This document shows, one piece after another, positions 17,968 to 26,794 of a stretch of 64,000 nt of DNA. The stretch's first letter is position 1. Each line of letters begins with the position of its first letter. Position numbers and translations under genes: made by a program. This DNA comes from CAWEWH01 sp963812775. GTDB taxonomy: Bacteria > Pseudomonadota > Alphaproteobacteria > Rhizobiales > Beijerinckiaceae. The stretch is from positions 806,001 through 870,000 of the forward strand of contig CAWEWH010000005.1 in NCBI GenBank assembly GCA_963812775.1, in the 5' to 3' direction. A model generated the notes under the pieces. It saw only the letters and a program-made list of their open reading frames with translations, was not told the origin of the DNA and ran no database searches.

Positions 17968-18105
17968 TTGACCTTCAGAAGCCGACCCGTCGCTCTAACG
18001 CCGAAGCGGCCTGTCGTGGCGCGCATCGCCACCATCACCGACTGGCCGATCATCCTCATCGATCTCGTGACCGAGGAGGGGATCATCGGACGAAGAAGGG
18101 GCTAG
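17968..18105 (+). pseudogene. N-terminal relic of an enolase-superfamily enzyme
   Basis: In this frame 45 codons read LTFRSRPVALTPKRPVVARI followed by ATITDWPIILIDLVTEEGII and then G, the form of the N-terminal capping domain of a mandelate racemase/muconate lactonizing enzyme family protein, where the next residues would be GRSYLEPY. Here it hits TAG at 18103. No barrel domain follows, because the zinc-ribbon cyclase begins 80 bases later. A TTG could serve as start, but no ribosome binding site is clear. It differs from the intact family member at 10417, so it is not a recent local copy. Confidence 0.5.
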
Positions 18106-18186
18106 TGTGGCTCTCCTCGTCAGTTGCCATTACCCTGTTTGGCGTTGGATGATGGCGGCGAGGAGAAGAGCGATGGGCAACCGTTG

Positions 18187-21100
18187 ATGAATTGCGACAG
18201 TTGCGGTTTCCAAGTCGAGAAGGGCTTTGCGTTCTGCCCGCAGTGCGGGACGAAGCAACCGAGCGCATGTCCCAAATGTGGGTTTCTATGCGCATCGGCT
18301 TATTCATTCTGCCCCCAGTGTGGCGTTCGCGTCGGCGAGATCTCGGGGCCCAGCAGCCGAGAAGAAACCCGGCCTGGTGCCCACCGTGCTGCTAAGGCTC
18401 CGATCCACGACGTTGCTAAGACACTCACGGGGTTAGATTCCGATGCCGACCGCCGCACCATTACAGTCTTGTTCGCAGACCTAAGCGGGTTTACTGGGCT
18501 GACAGAGCAACTCGACCCAGAAGTCGTTCAGGCGTTTCAAAATGAGTTGTTTGAGGAGCTGACAGCGTCGGTTGACGCCGTCGGTGGATTTGTCGACAAG
18601 TTCGTCGGAGACGCGCTCCTCGCCTTGTTTGGCGCACCTGTCGCGCACGAGGACGACCCGGAGAGAGCGCTCCGCGCCGCTCTCGAAATGATCAAACGAA
18701 CGGTGCGGCTAAGTGAAAGCTCCAAGGCGCGTGTGAACGCGCCCCTTACGCTTCACATCGGTATCAATACCGGGCCCGTGGTAGCAGGTAGGTTTGGCGC
18801 TGGCACCGCCAAGTCATACTCTGTGACCGGCGACACAGTGAATACCGCCCAAAGGCTACAGTCCATTGCTGCGCCAGGCGAGGTGCTCGTTGGACCTCTC
18901 ACCTATCGCCTCACTCGCCATGCGTTCTCTTATGATTCCCTTGGCGATGTATCGCTTCGCGGACGGTTGGGCGCCGTCTCAGTCCATCGTCTCAAGGGCC
19001 CGCTCGAAGCCCCGCGTACGGCTCGGGGGCTTGAGGGGCTGGGTCTCAATGCCCCCTTGGTCGGACGGACCGTCGAGCTGACCCGCCTCTTAGGTAGTCT
19101 TGATCTTGCATGCGCGGGGGCTGCGCAGCTCGTGCGCTTGGTTGGGGAGGCCGGAATCGGGAAGTCACGCTTGGTCGACGAGTTCATTACCGTTGTTGGA
19201 GACCAAGAACGTTTCCGCGGCCTGGCAATTCGACGAGCCAACTGTTCTCCCATGGGTGAGCAGTCTTACGGCACGCTGGCCGCGGTGCTGCGCAGTGCCT
19301 ATGGCCTCGCCCAAGGGGCTTCAGCAACAGAAACTATGGGCAGCCTACGGAGAGCGCTGGGCGATCTTGGCTTAGCCCAGGAAGAGATCGCTCGGTTGAT
19401 ACCGCTTTTCTTATTTGTCCTTGGCCTGGACGATCAGACTTTACAGCACATTGAGCCAGAGCAGCTCAGAAGGCAGATTCTCTTTGCGATCCGAACAGTG
19501 TTTGAACGGCGGCTTGCGCAGTCGCCGCTGCTGATCATCGTCGAGGACCTGCATTGGGCCGATGTTGTGTCCCTCGAAGCGTTGCGATTTTTAATGGATC
19601 GACTGGAGCGAGGGCGGCTGATGCTGCTGTTCACGCACCGGCCAATCGCAGAGACGGACCTGCTCAACTCAAGCCGAGTCAGCCATACAACCATTCGTCT
19701 TCCGCCTCTCTCCGGCGAGAGCGCGCGAGACATGTTGGCCGCATTCTTCGGCCCCGACGGGAGCAAAGAGCTCGAGGACCTACGTCAGCAAATTATTCAC
19801 CGTGCCGGTGGCAACCCGCTATTTCTAGAAGAGATTGTTCGAGCCGTTCTGGAGATCGGCACACTCAAGCGAGAAGGATCGCATTGGGAGATATCGGCCG
19901 ACCAACCGACGGCTGACATTCCCGTGAGTATCCAGGCGTTGTTGCTCGCTCGATTGGATCGATTGCCCCGCGATGCGCGCAGGCTGGCGCAGGAAGCAGC
20001 GGTCATCGGCCCGCGCTTTGACGCCGCCATACTGGGTGCCATCGCACCCGACTCCGCAAAGATCGAGGCAGGGCTTGACCTTCTTTGCGATGCTGAGATT
20101 CTCGAGGAGGTCGGGAGCGACTTGGGTTCGCCGGGATCTTATCGCTTTACGCAAACAATACTCCAAGACGTGATCTATCAAAATCTTCTCTTGCAGCGGC
20201 GCACTGAAATGCACGGGAGAGTCGCGGCTGCCCTGGAACGTTTCTGCGGCAACCCGGTTCAACGGCTCGAAGACCTCATTTTGTTAGGCCGACATTTTTG
20301 CCTTAGCGGTGAGCGATCGAAAGGGGCGACATACCTCATGACAGCGGGTGATCGAGCTCGCGCCGTGTACGCAAATGAGGATGCCATTCGGCTCTATGAA
20401 CAAGCGCGCGCGTTCGTGTCCCCCGAGGATCCTGACGGCGCCGCTCTATTGGAGCGAATTGCCGATCTATGTGGACCGGCAGGGAGACGAACTATCGCGC
20501 ACCAGCACTACGATACCCTGCTGGCGGGATTCCGAACGCGGGGGAACAAACCTGCGGCAGCGCGGATCCTTCGAAAGCGGGGTCGACTAATGTGGGACCT
20601 CGGAAGAGGAAGCGACGCCGACGCACTCTATGCCGAAGCAGCAGCCCTCCTGGATCAAGAAGACGCTCCCATTGAGCGTGCCCATCTGCTTCAGGAGCGA
20701 GGCCGCCTGGCCTTCCGCAGGGGCGATCACTCGGCTGCGGCGCGATGGGCAGATGAGGCGCTGGACCAAGCACAATCCGCATCAACCTATTCGGATAGGC
20801 ATGCAGTGTTGGAGGCAGCGCGCGCGACTGCGGAAGCGCTCAATACCAAAGGGGTAGCACTAGCCCGCTTGGGGCGAGGCCACGAGGCGATCCGCGAGGT
20901 CGAGCGAAGCATCTTTGTCGCCGAGTCCGCTGATCTTCCCGGGGCTGCGTGCCGGGGCTACACCAACTTGAGCGTTCTGTATGCAATTGTTGACCCAGCG
21001 AAGGCGATAGAGGTCTGCCGAAGGGGACTTGAGATCGCGCGCCGGATCGGCGATCTTGGTTTCCAGGCTCGTCTGCTTTCTAATCTTGCGGTAGCTTGTT

Positions 21101-21459
21101 GCACCTTCACGGATAAGTGCGCTGACGAAGGTGTGCCCGCTGCCGAAGAAGCAGTTGCACTCGACCGCGCGCTCGATCAGCGAGAGCACCTCGCTGTTCC
21201 CTTGATAGTCCTGGGGCAAATTCATCAATGTCATGGGCAGCCCGAGCTCGCAGCCCAGTACTACAATGACGCGCTCGAGATTGCCCAGGATTCTGGCGAA
21301 CCCCAGTTGCTTTATCCATGCTATGATGGCCTCGCAACGCTGAACCTTGACCTAGGTAGAATGGCCGAGGCTGATCGGTTCTTCGCGCTGGGCCAAGAAG
21401 TATGCACCCGCCATCAGCTTGATTCGGAGGGTCTAATTGTGTTGCCGTTTCTAGATTAG
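18187..21459 (+). CDS. Zinc-ribbon, class III cyclase, AAA ATPase and TPR multidomain regulator
   Basis: A large cytosolic protein of 1090 aa. Residues 1-50 are a double zinc ribbon with four Cys pairs (CDSCGF, CPQCGT, CPKCGF, CPQCGV). A class III cyclase domain at about 90-275 keeps the metal Asp residues (LFADLSGFTGLTEQ), the adenine-binding Lys (VDKFVGDALLALFG) and Asn/Arg (GDTVNTAQRLQ). An AAA16-type ATPase follows with Walker A LVGEAGIGKSR and Walker B-like LLIIVEDLHWAD. The last 400 residues are TPR-like helices. This architecture is widespread in rhizobia and actinobacteria; its input and output are not known. The ATG at 18187 puts the first Cys pair at the N-terminus, while an ATG at 18124 would add 21 unconserved residues. 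Confidence 0.88.
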   Translation: MNCDSCGFQVEKGFAFCPQCGTKQPSACPKCGFLCASAYSFCPQCGVRVGEISGPSSREETRPGAHRAAKAPIHDVAKTLTGLDSDADRRTITVLFADLSGFTGLTEQLDPEVVQAFQNELFEELTASVDAVGGFVDKFVGDALLALFGAPVAHEDDPERALRAALEMIKRTVRLSESSKARVNAPLTLHIGINTGPVVAGRFGAGTAKSYSVTGDTVNTAQRLQSIAAPGEVLVGPLTYRLTRHAFSYDSLGDVSLRGRLGAVSVHRLKGPLEAPRTARGLEGLGLNAPLVGRTVELTRLLGSLDLACAGAAQLVRLVGEAGIGKSRLVDEFITVVGDQERFRGLAIRRANCSPMGEQSYGTLAAVLRSAYGLAQGASATETMGSLRRALGDLGLAQEEIARLIPLFLFVLGLDDQTLQHIEPEQLRRQILFAIRTVFERRLAQSPLLIIVEDLHWADVVSLEALRFLMDRLERGRLMLLFTHRPIAETDLLNSSRVSHTTIRLPPLSGESARDMLAAFFGPDGSKELEDLRQQIIHRAGGNPLFLEEIVRAVLEIGTLKREGSHWEISADQPTADIPVSIQALLLARLDRLPRDARRLAQEAAVIGPRFDAAILGAIAPDSAKIEAGLDLLCDAEILEEVGSDLGSPGSYRFTQTILQDVIYQNLLLQRRTEMHGRVAAALERFCGNPVQRLEDLILLGRHFCLSGERSKGATYLMTAGDRARAVYANEDAIRLYEQARAFVSPEDPDGAALLERIADLCGPAGRRTIAHQHYDTLLAGFRTRGNKPAAARILRKRGRLMWDLGRGSDADALYAEAAALLDQEDAPIERAHLLQERGRLAFRRGDHSAAARWADEALDQAQSASTYSDRHAVLEAARATAEALNTKGVALARLGRGHEAIREVERSIFVAESADLPGAACRGYTNLSVLYAIVDPAKAIEVCRRGLEIARRIGDLGFQARLLSNLAVACCTFTDKCADEGVPAAEEAVALDRALDQREHLAVPLIVLGQIHQCHGQPELAAQYYNDALEIAQDSGEPQLLYPCYDGLATLNLDLGRMAEADRFFALGQEVCTRHQLDSEGLIVLPFLD

Positions 21460-21471
21460 AATGGAGGAGAC

Positions 21472-22155
21472 ATGTCTGAGGCGAGCTTGACTGAGCGGCC
21501 GCTTGAGCCTGGCGATCGCGCGCCAAACATTGTTCTGGATGCAGTGACGCGAGAAGGCAAGATCGCGCTAGAGGATTTTCGCGGTCGCAGCCCAGTACTG
21601 GTCGGCCTGTTTCGCGGGCTACACTGCCCCTTCTGTCGGCGGCACATCGCGGCTGTGGCACAGTTGGCGCCAGCCTTGAGGGAGAAGGGCATAGAAAGCC
21701 TTACGGTCGTTAACACGCCTACCGACCGCGCACGCCTCTATTTTCGGTATCACCCCCTACCCAATCTCCTCGCCGCTGCTGATCCGGAGCGGACTTCGCA
21801 TCGTGCCTTCGGACTGCCGGTTGTGGAGATGACCGAGAACGAAAGCGATTGGCCGCGCAAGATCAGCATGAACGCTATCATGTCGATGCGAATAGATGTT
21901 CCTGGTGAACTCCCCGAGCCTATGAACCCGATGGCCGGCGGTGACTTGCTCAATAGGAAAGATGGTTATGAAGTGACGGAAGTCGACCAACAGATGGCAG
22001 CAACGGGTAACGGCCAACTTGTTGGGCAGTTCTTGCTTGATAGAGACGGCGTTGTGCGCTGGAGCTTCACTGAGCTCCCAAATGGTGGGCGCCAGATGTT
22101 CGGAATGCCAACACGCGTGGATTTGATGACGGCTGCCGCCAAAATCTCGAGGTGA
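21472..22155 (+). CDS. Peroxiredoxin-like (AhpC/TSA family) protein
   Basis: A thioredoxin-fold protein of 227 aa, starting 12 bases after the cyclase stop with GGAGG upstream, so it is probably co-transcribed with it. The redox motif is GLHCPFCRRHIAAV (CxxC near 46-49), and the start PGDRAPNIVLDAV is typical of AhpC/TSA proteins. The sequence is longer than bacterioferritin comigratory protein and matches the peroxiredoxin-like family with a C-terminal extension (LVGQFLLDRDGVVRWSF). It could reduce peroxides or protein disulfides in the cytosol; there is no signal peptide. Confidence 0.85.
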   Translation: MSEASLTERPLEPGDRAPNIVLDAVTREGKIALEDFRGRSPVLVGLFRGLHCPFCRRHIAAVAQLAPALREKGIESLTVVNTPTDRARLYFRYHPLPNLLAAADPERTSHRAFGLPVVEMTENESDWPRKISMNAIMSMRIDVPGELPEPMNPMAGGDLLNRKDGYEVTEVDQQMAATGNGQLVGQFLLDRDGVVRWSFTELPNGGRQMFGMPTRVDLMTAAAKISR

Positions 22156-22398
22156 GGCGGGACACATAGAAACGCGCCTGCTAGCGCGCCGTTCAGAACG
22201 CCATGGTCTGTAACGCGTGAGCCCGCACGGCTGCGGCTCATCGTGCGTTTGCTGACGCGCGACATGGCCCTGAGGAAGGTGCTAGGCATTGGGGGACTCT
22301 CCAATCGCTGCTCGAACGGCATGACTCCCTGGGGCCGCTCCTTGGCTCGGTCGACCGGGAGACCAATAAAGGTAAGCCCGTCAGCGGATCACTAGGGC
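22156..22398. other. Intergenic stretch between convergent genes
   Basis: About 240 bases between a plus-strand and a minus-strand stop. I see no gene, RNA or clear terminator in it. Confidence 0.2.
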
Positions 22399-23844
22399 TT
22401 ATCCGCGCACGATACGATAGACACTTGCGCTGCCCTCAACGCCACGAAGAGGGGCATCGAACTCAATGACCTTGTGGCCGGTAAGGAGGTCACTGACCCC
22501 TGGTGCCGAGTAGAGCGCCTCCGAGATGCAGATTTCTCCAGCGCCCGCCAACGATTGTACGCGGGCGGCCACGTTCACCGTCTGGCCGAAGTAGTCAAGG
22601 TTATCGTTGAGGGTCACTGCAATTGATGGCCCACAATGGGCTCCGATCTTGAGGATGAAGCCTGGGTGGCCGTGGTCGCCATTGTAGCGCTCGATCTCAC
22701 TCAGAACATGTAGCGCCGCCGACACCGCGTCCGTCGGGCGAGAGAACACAGCCATCACTGCGTCGCCGATTGTCTTCACGATCGCGCCGGAATGGTCCTG
22801 GACGGCGGCACCGAGTAACGCAAAATGCTCGCGGACCAACGCGTAGGCATTGAGATCGCCAAGGCGCTCATACATTGCGGTCGAACCCTTCAGGTCCGTA
22901 AACAGCAGGGTCACCTGCCGGATTCCCAAACCCTCGCTTTCATCAACATGCTCTGACCGGAACAGGCGCCTGAAAGTCTGCCTGGCAAGTAACATCCCAC
23001 CCGACACGTAAGGATCGAAGTCGAGCGGCGGCTTGATTGTCTGAGCCACGATTTCGGGCGGCCAATTGATCAGGAGCAATGAGCCGCGCGCCGTTCCGGA
23101 GTTCTCCACGTCGATAACGATGGGACCGGGTGGCACAGTGGACAGCGACGCGGAGAAGCGCTGTCCATCGTATTTGACCCGCAAGGGCGTAGGCGTCGTC
23201 GCGGGCTCGCCGACGACCGGCATCATGAACGCAGCTTGCGTTTTCACATTAACGCCCGAGAGAGCGCCAGGAGCGAGATCGGCTCGAAGCGTGGTGGTGG
23301 AGCCTGCCGGCAAGAACGTGAGGCCGCGAACGAACCCCAGCAGAATGTCGAGAAATCGGACCTGTTGGCCCGGTATCCTTCCATCGTCCAAGAACCGAAG
23401 CTTCCAGTGGAAGTCCTCGACCGAGAGGGAGTCGGGATCATGAAACGGAAGCCGCCGAAGTTGCGGCGACACCGTGAAGGTGACCTCAATGAAGTCGTCG
23501 AGGTCGGTGTCGCCCGTGACGTCGCACAAGCCGCAAACGTAGTGGGTCTTCAGCGTGCGCAAAGCGCCGAAACTATCGAGCACCATGCCAGATTGCGGGC
23601 AAACCACATCCCAACTCATTGCGAACAGCCCGCTTCGCGTCGCATAGAGAAAAAGGTCAATGCTTTCTGCCTCGGATATGCCGCGGTCCCGTGCAAACGC
23701 CAAGGGATTGACACGATAAAGCGATAGATCGTCGCCGCTCCTAATGAGCGTCTCAAATTTCGAGATCACGCGAGGGCTCCAGGGTCGGGCCTGCTCGATC
23801 TCGGTCATCTTGCGCTCGAGGAGCCGTTCCTGAATGTTGATCAT
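22399..23844 (-). CDS. Class III adenylate/guanylate cyclase with N-terminal DUF5939-like domain
   Basis: A soluble protein of 481 aa. The N-terminal 270 residues have no enzymatic motif but contain two Cys clusters (VVCPQSGMV and YVCGLCDV) that could bind zinc, as in DUF5939-cyclase proteins. The C-terminal cyclase domain (about 305-480) has LLFTDLKGSTAMYERL, the substrate Lys and second metal Asp in AIVKTIGDAVMAVFSRP, HCGPSIAV, and Asn/Arg in FGQTVNVAARVQSL, so it should be active. It is convergent with the peroxiredoxin-like gene. This is the fourth near-complete cyclase in 22 kb. Confidence 0.87.
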   Translation of the reverse strand: MINIQERLLERKMTEIEQARPWSPRVISKFETLIRSGDDLSLYRVNPLAFARDRGISEAESIDLFLYATRSGLFAMSWDVVCPQSGMVLDSFGALRTLKTHYVCGLCDVTGDTDLDDFIEVTFTVSPQLRRLPFHDPDSLSVEDFHWKLRFLDDGRIPGQQVRFLDILLGFVRGLTFLPAGSTTTLRADLAPGALSGVNVKTQAAFMMPVVGEPATTPTPLRVKYDGQRFSASLSTVPPGPIVIDVENSGTARGSLLLINWPPEIVAQTIKPPLDFDPYVSGGMLLARQTFRRLFRSEHVDESEGLGIRQVTLLFTDLKGSTAMYERLGDLNAYALVREHFALLGAAVQDHSGAIVKTIGDAVMAVFSRPTDAVSAALHVLSEIERYNGDHGHPGFILKIGAHCGPSIAVTLNDNLDYFGQTVNVAARVQSLAGAGEICISEALYSAPGVSDLLTGHKVIEFDAPLRGVEGSASVYRIVRG

Positions 23845-23916
23845 TGCCCGCCCCAGGTCATCGCAATCGGCATGCGCAGCATGGCTGGAAAGACGAAGCG
23901 GTCAATATCGGGCGGC

Positions 23917-24080
23917 CTATTTGTCCTCGCGCAGCCCTTGAACGATGGATGGCGCAACAGGTCGTCATGGGTCCAGCCGCGGTATTCGACTTCGACAACG
24001 ATGGCCTTGTTGGTCTCGCCAGCGGCAAGCAGCTAACGGACCTGCAGTTCGCGTGGGCTCCGCCGATGGGCGTGACTGAA
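23917..24080 (-). pseudogene. C-terminal relic of an ATP-dependent DNA ligase (LigD type)
   Basis: Reading the minus strand gives NKAIVVEVEYRGWTHDDLLR followed by HPSFKG, the conserved C-terminal OB-fold segment of LigD-like ligases. A one-base loss then breaks the expected LREDK ending, which is present in the neighbouring frame followed by TAG at 23917-23919. Upstream the frame is broken again within about 40 bases. Nothing of the adenylation domain is left. The gene functioned, if at all, in Ku-dependent end joining; no ku gene is in the window. Confidence 0.5.
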
Positions 24081-24316
24081 GGGCGCCCTTCACTAGCGAC
24101 TCGATCAGCGCGAGTTCACGTCCGCCTTTGACACGAAGCGGACTTGAAATGCTCGCCTTGAGCCCCTTCAGCTTTTGACCCGTTTGGACATTGCGGGCTC
24201 AGGCACATCTTTGAATCAAATTGCCTTCTAGTTGTTGCTGTGTAGAACTGCTTTTGGGTGCTCGCTGCAATTTGCAGTGACAGGTCAAGCGATGGTCGGG
24301 CCGCCACGCGGAAGGC
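24081..24316. other. Stretch upstream of the antiporter, no intact gene
   Basis: A minus-strand run LKGLKASISSPLRVKGGREL at about 24105-24165 has protein-like composition and may belong to the same decayed gene as the ligase relic, but I cannot confirm this. The right end should contain the antiporter promoter. Confidence 0.2.
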
Positions 24317-25847
24317 GTGCGCCTCATGGATCATCGACTGTCAGCTGACCTGCCCCGGGCTCAATTCCCTGCCGAGCGGTCCTTCCCCACACCACTGCAT
24401 CTCCTGCACGTTAAGGCCGTCAGCGGCGACGTGCTTCTGATTGCCGCGGTCACTGTGCTGGCGTTTTTCGCCTCACCGGCCGCTGCGGCATCCGCGACGG
24501 GCACTTATGCGGCGCAGCCGGTGTTTGTGTTCGGCATCCCGGTTGACTTCATCTTGTTCGGCCTGACGCTGGTCGGCGTCGCCATCTTCCACCACAAGAC
24601 GTTGCAGGTCGCACTGACCGGCCTCGCGGTTGTCACAGTCTACAAGTTGCTCTTCACCGGGTTCAGGCAGGGCGAGGGCTTGAGCGGTCTTGTACTGCAA
24701 CTGCACCACGAGTTCCGTAACCCTCGCCAACCTGTTCCTGTTGCTGATGGGCTTTGCGACCCTGTCTCGGCACTTCGAAAACAGCCGCATCCCTGACGAA
24801 ATGCCAGCCTTCCTGCCAAACGGCTGGGGCGGCGGCCTTGCGCTCCTCGCCATTGTGTTCGTGCTATCGGGCTTCCTCGACAACATCGCAGCCGCTCTCA
24901 TAGGCGGTACGATGGCGCGCCATGTGTTCAAAGGTAAGGTTCATATCGGCTACCTGGCCGCCATCGTCGCAGCGTCCAACGCCGGTGGCTCTGGTAGCGT
25001 CGTTGGGGACACCACTACGACCATGATGTGGATCGACGGGGTCAGTCCGCTGCGGGTCATAGAAGCCTACATCGCCGCCATCGCGGGCTTCCTGATCTAC
25101 GGGATTCCCGCCTCAATCCAGCAGCACCGTTATTCGCCGGTGGTGAAGGACGCAACGCGCGGCCTGCAGATCGAATGGACTTACGTTGGGATTGTGGCGG
25201 CGATCCTGATCATCGCCATCACGGCGAACGTTATCGCCAACCTGAAATTCCCTGCTGTGCTGGACGTTGTACCGGTAATCGGACTTGCAGTTTGGACCGT
25301 TATTCTGGCGACAGCGCCGTTGCGGCGGCCTGACTGGAAAATCATGCCCGAAACGTTCAAAGGCACGATCTTTCTCTTGGCGCTTGTCACCAACGCCTCG
25401 TTCATGCCGGTAGAGGAATTGCCACTCGCCTCATGGCAGACGGCGCTGGGCCTGGGCTTCCTGTCGTCGGTGTTCGACAATATCCCGCTCACCGCGCTCG
25501 CACTCAAGCAAGGCGGCTATGACTGGGGCTTACTCGCGTACACGGTCGGATTCGGTGGCTCCATGATCTGGTTCGGCTCGTCGGCGGGCGTTGCGATTTC
25601 CAACATGTATCCAGAGGCAAGATCGGTCGTCCGCTGGCTCCGCCACGGATGGCCCGTTGCAGTGGCCTATGTCTTCGGCTTCTTTGTGATGCTCGCCATC
25701 CTCGGATGGCACCCCGACGCGCCGCACAAGAAGCGCGTCGAACTTCCTACGCAATATATGGCGGCGTCTGCTAAGGACGCGGCGGTGTGCGATCCAAGGC
25801 TGTTGAACTCCTGCTCGAGGCCTTCTTCGCTCGACTTACGCGTGTAG
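24317..25847 (+). pseudogene. Na+/H+ antiporter (NhaD/ArsB-like ion transporter), one frameshift
   Basis: Two plus-strand frames join into a membrane protein of about 500 aa with ten or more hydrophobic segments. The first half ends at LQLHHE; removing one base near 24710-24717 continues as VTLANLFLLLMGFATLSRHF. Later motifs SGFLDNIAAALIGGTMARHV and AASNAGGSGSVVGDTTTTMM, and the repeat-related SSVFDNIPLTALAL, are the paired transport-helix signatures of the citrate/NhaD-type ion transporter superfamily. It would expel Na+ in exchange for H+. The last 28 codons are antisense to the recombinase relic, so the original end is probably near LAILGWHPDAPHK. Confidence 0.7.
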
Positions 25848-25903
25848 ACGGGGCATCGGACTTTCCGGACGGCTGGGATCTTGGAGCGGCCTGCGACGTT
25901 CAT
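25796..25903 (-). pseudogene. N-terminal relic of a large serine recombinase
   Basis: From ATG at 25903 the minus strand reads RCPVYTRKSSEEGLEQEFNS and then L, the start of the resolvase domain of large serine recombinases, with the catalytic Ser in YTRKSS. Intact members continue DAQREACEAY; here similarity stops at about 25796 and runs into the antiporter tail. Only about 36 of the usual 500 or more residues remain. Its start overlaps the stop of the DUF2924 relic by ATGA, the arrangement I know from rhizobial integrated elements. It marks a past integration or excision event here. Confidence 0.7.
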
Positions 25904-26347
25904 GGCCGCCCACGTTGGTTCTTGAGCCCGAAGAAAAGCCATCCGTTCCAGTGTGGCGATGGACGACAAGGATCTATAGGACGGTCCTGGTATTCGTAGT
26001 CGGCCTCACGGACGGTGACCCGTGTGCTCGACGCCCTTCCACTCCCGGATCAGCCTCGTGCCCGCCACGGGCCGCCTGTCGGCCCGCACGGCCCGCTTGT
26101 TACGGCTCCTGCCGTCGATCTGCTCGCCCAGCGCCTTCAGCCGGCCGCGCAATTGACGCTCCGCACGCGCGGGTGGCTCCACAAGCAACGTCCATTGTGC
26201 GTTCAATGCACATTGAGGGGGCGAGTCCGCTATCACGTACCTTGGGCGCGAAGCTTTGAGCCGAAACCGTGATTCCATCGTCGGACGGCGTGGCTCGTCA
26301 GAAACCGTCGTCACGATCGCCGAACGGGCTTCCAACGTACGATGCAC
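25900..26347 (-). pseudogene. DUF2924 family protein relic, frameshifted
   Basis: The C-terminal half reads RRPVAGTRLIREWKGVEHT, then, after one extra G at about 26016-26022, VTVREADYEYQDRP and, past a further irregularity, HWNGWLFFGLKNQRGRP before TGA at 25900-25902. This is the DUF2924 pattern (TxLxREWxG ... YxYxGxxYxSLSAIA ... WNGxxFFGL). The N-terminal half is poorly conserved. DUF2924 genes typically stand directly upstream of a large serine recombinase in rhizobial mobile elements, as here; the protein's function is unknown. Confidence 0.6.
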
Positions 26348-26794
26348 ATGAAATCTGCCCGCGATTTCGATCAGCTTGTCGGCCGTCGCAGCATCGACGC
26401 TACCCTCAAGCTGATCACGCGTTCGAAGCGATAAATTTTGCCTCTCCGACCTTCGGCAGCTTCACCGCAATCCTTGCAATTGCTCCGCCGGGCAGGTTGC
26501 CTCACGCTGACGATAAGGCGCCCACCTCCTCAATGTCCGCTATCGCCAAAAAAAAGGGCTCATACCAGACAGAGTTCGCCTTCGTGTCGATGAATTCAAT
26601 CGCCGCGTGACAAGATCCTTGCAGGGGCCTTCATCGGTTCGCCAGCGGGCCTAGACCCTTGATCGATCGGTGAAGGAGGGACGGGATTGTGGCGCTCAGA
26701 AATCGTCACACACTTCTGATGATGATGCCTACCGGCTCTCGCGGCGCGTGCCTCGCCGCCGCCGCTGTAGGCAAGCCGGCCCCCACTCGACCCC
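26348..26794. other. Stretch between two broken genes, nothing identified
   Basis: About 450 bases. On the plus strand a 40-codon frame begins with GTG at 26688 after a good AGGAGGG, but it ends at 26811 and has no recognisable content. Other frames are short. In rhizobial elements a DUF3489 gene often precedes DUF2924, but I find no clear trace of one. Confidence 0.25.
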
